In this document: positions 5,517 through 7,397 of the stretch, one piece after another
How positions within the stretch are numbered: position 1 is the first letter of the stretch
How the letters are laid out: each line of letters starts with the position of its first letter
Source: an uncultured Bacteriovorax sp.
Lineage (GTDB): Bacteria; Bdellovibrionota; Bacteriovoracia; Bacteriovoracales; Bacteriovoracaceae
Assembly: GCA_946480715.1 (NCBI GenBank)
Contig: CAMLKK010000086.1
Coordinates: 1 to 7,397 of the forward strand
Length of the DNA: 7,397 bases
Direction of reading: 5' to 3'
The notes under the pieces: model-generated
What the model saw: only the letters and a program-made list of their open reading frames with translations
The model's database searches: none
What the model was told of the DNA's origin: nothing
Translations under genes and position numbers: made by a program

Positions 5517-6431
5517 TCAGTGGCTGTGCGGGGATTGTACCTGCGCAGTCACTTCTCTCCCCAATACAGGCACCAAAAAAACCGCAATCAAAATAAACCC
5601 CGCCCCTAGAAGATTCATCATCGATAACGACTCTCCTAAAACGGTGTATCCAAAAACCGCAGCAAATGGCGACTCCATCAAGAAGACAAGACCCGCAATA
5701 TGATCAGGAATCTTTTTCTGAGCAACAACCTGAACAGTAAAAGAAATCATGCTCGAAATCACACTCAAATAGAGAAGCCCTTTGATGACCGAAGGATTAG
5801 CCAGCGGCACGCTGATGTCGAGCGGTCCAGAAAAGATAAGCGCAATCGGAAGCGACAGTACTCCAACAAAAAAATTCTGGAGAAAATTAAATTCAATGGG
5901 CGAAGAAATATGATTGGCCACTCTTCCAATGTAGATGATGTGAAAAGCAGCGTTCAAAGAACAGATGAGTGTGAAGAGATCTCCCTTATTCAAATCTTTC
6001 ACTTCAAGGTTGCACATGAGCGCCATCCCTATCATTGCAAGGACGATGAGTAACCAAAAGCTCGCACGATATTTTTTTCCAAAAACCAACATCGTTGTGA
6101 CTGGAATCCACAAGGCGTATAACGTCGTGATGAAACCACTTTTAGCAACTGTCGTAAGCGAGAGACCAATTGTTTGAAAAAGTAGAATACCTAGAAGAAA
6201 AAGCGAACTGATGAATGATTCTTTCAATATGTGGTTTTTTCGAGTGAATGATTTTTTGGCCAGAAGTATCGGTAGGCTTAAAAGTCCTGCTAGGCCGAAT
6301 CGTAAAGAGTTCGACCAGAAAGGATCGAGTCCTTCCAGAGTCCAGCGAGTAGCGATGAATCCATACCCCCAAATTCCAGTTGAAAAAAGAAGGAGGCCTA
6401 TATTGAGAAGAAAAATTTGTTTTTTTGTCAT
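5517..6431 (-). CDS. EamA/DMT-superfamily inner-membrane transporter
   Basis: The 304-residue protein has the length and ten-helix layout of EamA (DUF6) transporters, two five-helix repeats. Hydrophobic segments fall at about 7-25, 38-58, 73-91, 96-116, 123-140, 150-168, 183-201, 216-236, 245-263 and 271-290. Family-like features are the WGYGFIATRW start, LRFGLAGL in helix 2, the GLSLTTVAKSGFITTLYALWIPV stretch in helices 3-4 (split here: AKSGFI, LWIPV), and LMESPFAAVFGYTVLGE with GAGFILIAV at the C-terminal end, a hallmark of this family. Substrates vary (amino acids, metabolites, drugs) and cannot be read from sequence. The C-terminal tail ends in a His-containing stretch (PHSH). The ATG lies 8 bases after the hemF stop and has no visible Shine-Dalgarno; the preceding bases are a run of six T then AA. 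Translation may depend on coupling to hemF. Start moderately sure, family secure. Confidence 0.9.
   Translation of the reverse strand: MTKKQIFLLNIGLLLFSTGIWGYGFIATRWTLEGLDPFWSNSLRFGLAGLLSLPILLAKKSFTRKNHILKESFISSLFLLGILLFQTIGLSLTTVAKSGFITTLYALWIPVTTMLVFGKKYRASFWLLIVLAMIGMALMCNLEVKDLNKGDLFTLICSLNAAFHIIYIGRVANHISSPIEFNFLQNFFVGVLSLPIALIFSGPLDISVPLANPSVIKGLLYLSVISSMISFTVQVVAQKKIPDHIAGLVFLMESPFAAVFGYTVLGESLSMMNLLGAGFILIAVFLVPVLGREVTAQVQSPHSH
5519..5553 (+). terminator. 14-bp hairpin inside the opposing gene, possible lipoprotein mRNA terminator
   Basis: In + strand RNA, 5519-5532 pairs with 5540-5553 without interruption: 14 pairs, three of them G-U (5523/5549, 5527/5545, 5530/5542), with a 7-base loop. 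On the - strand the three G-U pairs become A-C mismatches, so the structure favours the + transcript, that is, the lipoprotein mRNA whose stop is at 5511. The 3' flank is pyrimidine-rich (TCTCTCCCC) rather than a true U tract, so it may be a weak terminator or a 3' stabiliser. It lies within the last codons of the transporter gene. Confidence 0.45.
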
Positions 6432-6439
6432 TTAAAAAA

Positions 6440-7351
6440 CTAGGCCCAATTTTTTGGAAAGTAATTTTCCATCATAATTTCGTGAATAGATCCTTTAGGC
6501 GGAGCATACCTGTAGGTAAATTTCGCGCGTGCAGGTAGAGAACTAAGAATCGAATCTGTTCGTCCGTTTGTTTTGAGACCAAACATTGTTCCTCTATCGT
6601 GAAGAAGATTGAATTCAACATAACGCCCGCGACGGTGAAGTTGGAAGTCTTCATCCGCTGTTGTGTAAATTTCATTCTTACGTTTTTCGACTAATGGAAA
6701 ATAGGAATTTATAAAATGTCTTGAGAGCTCCATCACCATCGCCATGTCTTTTTCAGTGTCACCCGTATTGTAGTGATCAAAAAAGATTCCGCCGATTCCA
6801 CGCATTTCTGCGCCTAATTCATGCTTACGGTGGGCATTGACGAAATAATCGTCACACGCTTTTTTCATTTGATCGTAGAGTCCATAAGGCGCACATGCGG
6901 ATTTCCAGACATTGTGAAAATACCTGAAGTCGTCTTCGTAAGGATAAAAAGGTGTGAGGTCAGCTCCTCCACCAAACCAAAATTTTTCACCGGCAGCGAT
7001 CATGCGGAAGTTTGCATGAACCGTTGGCACGCGAGGATTTTTGGGATGAATAATAAGCGAAATACCGGCGGCCCACATTTCATCATTGGTACCACCTAAT
7101 TGTTTAGCAAAGTCCGGATTGATGGCGCCATAGACTTCAGATGTATTGACTCCAGCGTTCTCAATAACATCGCCAGTAAAAGCTCGAGTAATCCCCCCGC
7201 CTCCTGGCTGCCCTTTCACATCTAATCTTGTCCATAGATCTTCAGTGAGCTTAAGAGTGGGATCGGCACCTTCAAGTGCCTTAGTAATCTCTTGCTGAAG
7301 GTTCTTCACATGTTGGTGAAATTGCTGCTTTAAAGAGTCGAGGTTTTGCAT
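6440..7351 (-). CDS. hemF: Oxygen-dependent coproporphyrinogen III oxidase HemF
   Basis: HemF converts coproporphyrinogen III to protoporphyrinogen IX by two O2-dependent oxidative decarboxylations in the cytosol, late in heme synthesis. The 303 residues match the family. Visible motifs are the Gly-rich GGGGITRAF (50-58), VIENAGVNTSEV (62-73), SLIIHPKNP and VHANFRM with His102 and His112, FWFGGGADLTPFYP (124-137), FH at 145-146, RGIGGIFFDHYN (184-195) and RRGRYVEFNLLHDRGTMFGL (240-259) followed by GRTDSIL. Histidines 102, 112, 146 and 174 or 177 lie where conserved family histidines occur. A short insertion separates AHRKHELG from RGIGG relative to my recollection of the E. coli protein. The start has AAGGAA six bases upstream (7358-7363 on the + strand numbering). 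Bases 7364-7397 show no clear promoter; an upstream gene may end near 7390 (TAA on the - strand), but too little is visible. Presence implies aerobic or microaerobic life. Confidence 0.97.
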   Translation of the reverse strand: MQNLDSLKQQFHQHVKNLQQEITKALEGADPTLKLTEDLWTRLDVKGQPGGGGITRAFTGDVIENAGVNTSEVYGAINPDFAKQLGGTNDEMWAAGISLIIHPKNPRVPTVHANFRMIAAGEKFWFGGGADLTPFYPYEDDFRYFHNVWKSACAPYGLYDQMKKACDDYFVNAHRKHELGAEMRGIGGIFFDHYNTGDTEKDMAMVMELSRHFINSYFPLVEKRKNEIYTTADEDFQLHRRGRYVEFNLLHDRGTMFGLKTNGRTDSILSSLPARAKFTYRYAPPKGSIHEIMMENYFPKNWA

Positions 7352-7397
7352 GGTAAATTCCTTATTCGTTGTTTCAAATAGGGCCAGCTTATGTTAA

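Noticed and set aside
5700..6053. 117-codon + strand frame, Arg/Lys-rich, opposite the transporter gene
   Set aside because: It is antisense to the hydrophobic EamA coding sequence, has no recognisable domain, and its composition is explained as a shadow of the real gene.
1..7397. CRISPR arrays, tRNA or rRNA genes, insertion sequences, prophage genes
   Set aside because: I saw no regularly spaced repeats, cloverleaf-like sequences, transposase or phage proteins; all long frames are explained by the genes listed.

Overview
This window carries the 3' half of a SUF iron-sulfur cluster operon on the + strand, then a small-gene/structured intergenic region and a lipoprotein gene on the + strand, and finally a two-gene block (aerobic coproporphyrinogen oxidase, then a drug/metabolite transporter) on the - strand. 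The DNA is AT-leaning by eye (not computed). Genes are tightly packed, with clear AAGGA or GGAGG ribosome sites. SufBCDS followed by an Nfu protein with an N-terminal Nfu_N domain, an oxygen-dependent HemF and a Lol-type lipoprotein suggest a Gram-negative, oxygen-using bacterium. The overall style resembles Bdellovibrionota, possibly the lower-GC Bacteriovoracales lineage, but that is a guess from memory and not a demonstrated placement.

Layout. Positions 1-4433 hold sufB (5' end missing), sufC, sufD, sufS and nfu, with gaps of 4, 8, -4 and 9 bases, so they almost certainly form one transcript. SufB, SufC and SufD would make the scaffold complex, SufS would supply sulfur from cysteine, and Nfu would carry finished clusters to target enzymes. 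No SufE or SufU sulfur shuttle is present in the window.

Positions 4434-4875 contain no recognisable family gene, but they are not empty. They hold a perfect 7-bp-arm dyad over a TTGACA box, a 49-codon ORF with a textbook AGGAGG ribosome site (4539-4688), a 12-bp long-range inverted repeat embracing that ORF, and a 15-bp stem that overlaps its 3' end and would be pseudoknotted or mutually exclusive with the long-range repeat. Two further hairpins and a T tract follow. This is the most novel part of the window.

Positions 4876-5511 encode an unrecognised 211-residue lipoprotein with a strongly restricted codon choice, which suggests high expression. It converges on the EamA-type transporter gene (5517-6431, - strand) with only 5 bases between stop codons. 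A 14-bp hairpin that is perfect only as + strand RNA lies inside the end of the opposing gene and may end the lipoprotein transcript. hemF (6440-7351, - strand) precedes the transporter gene by 8 bases, so these two are probably cotranscribed.
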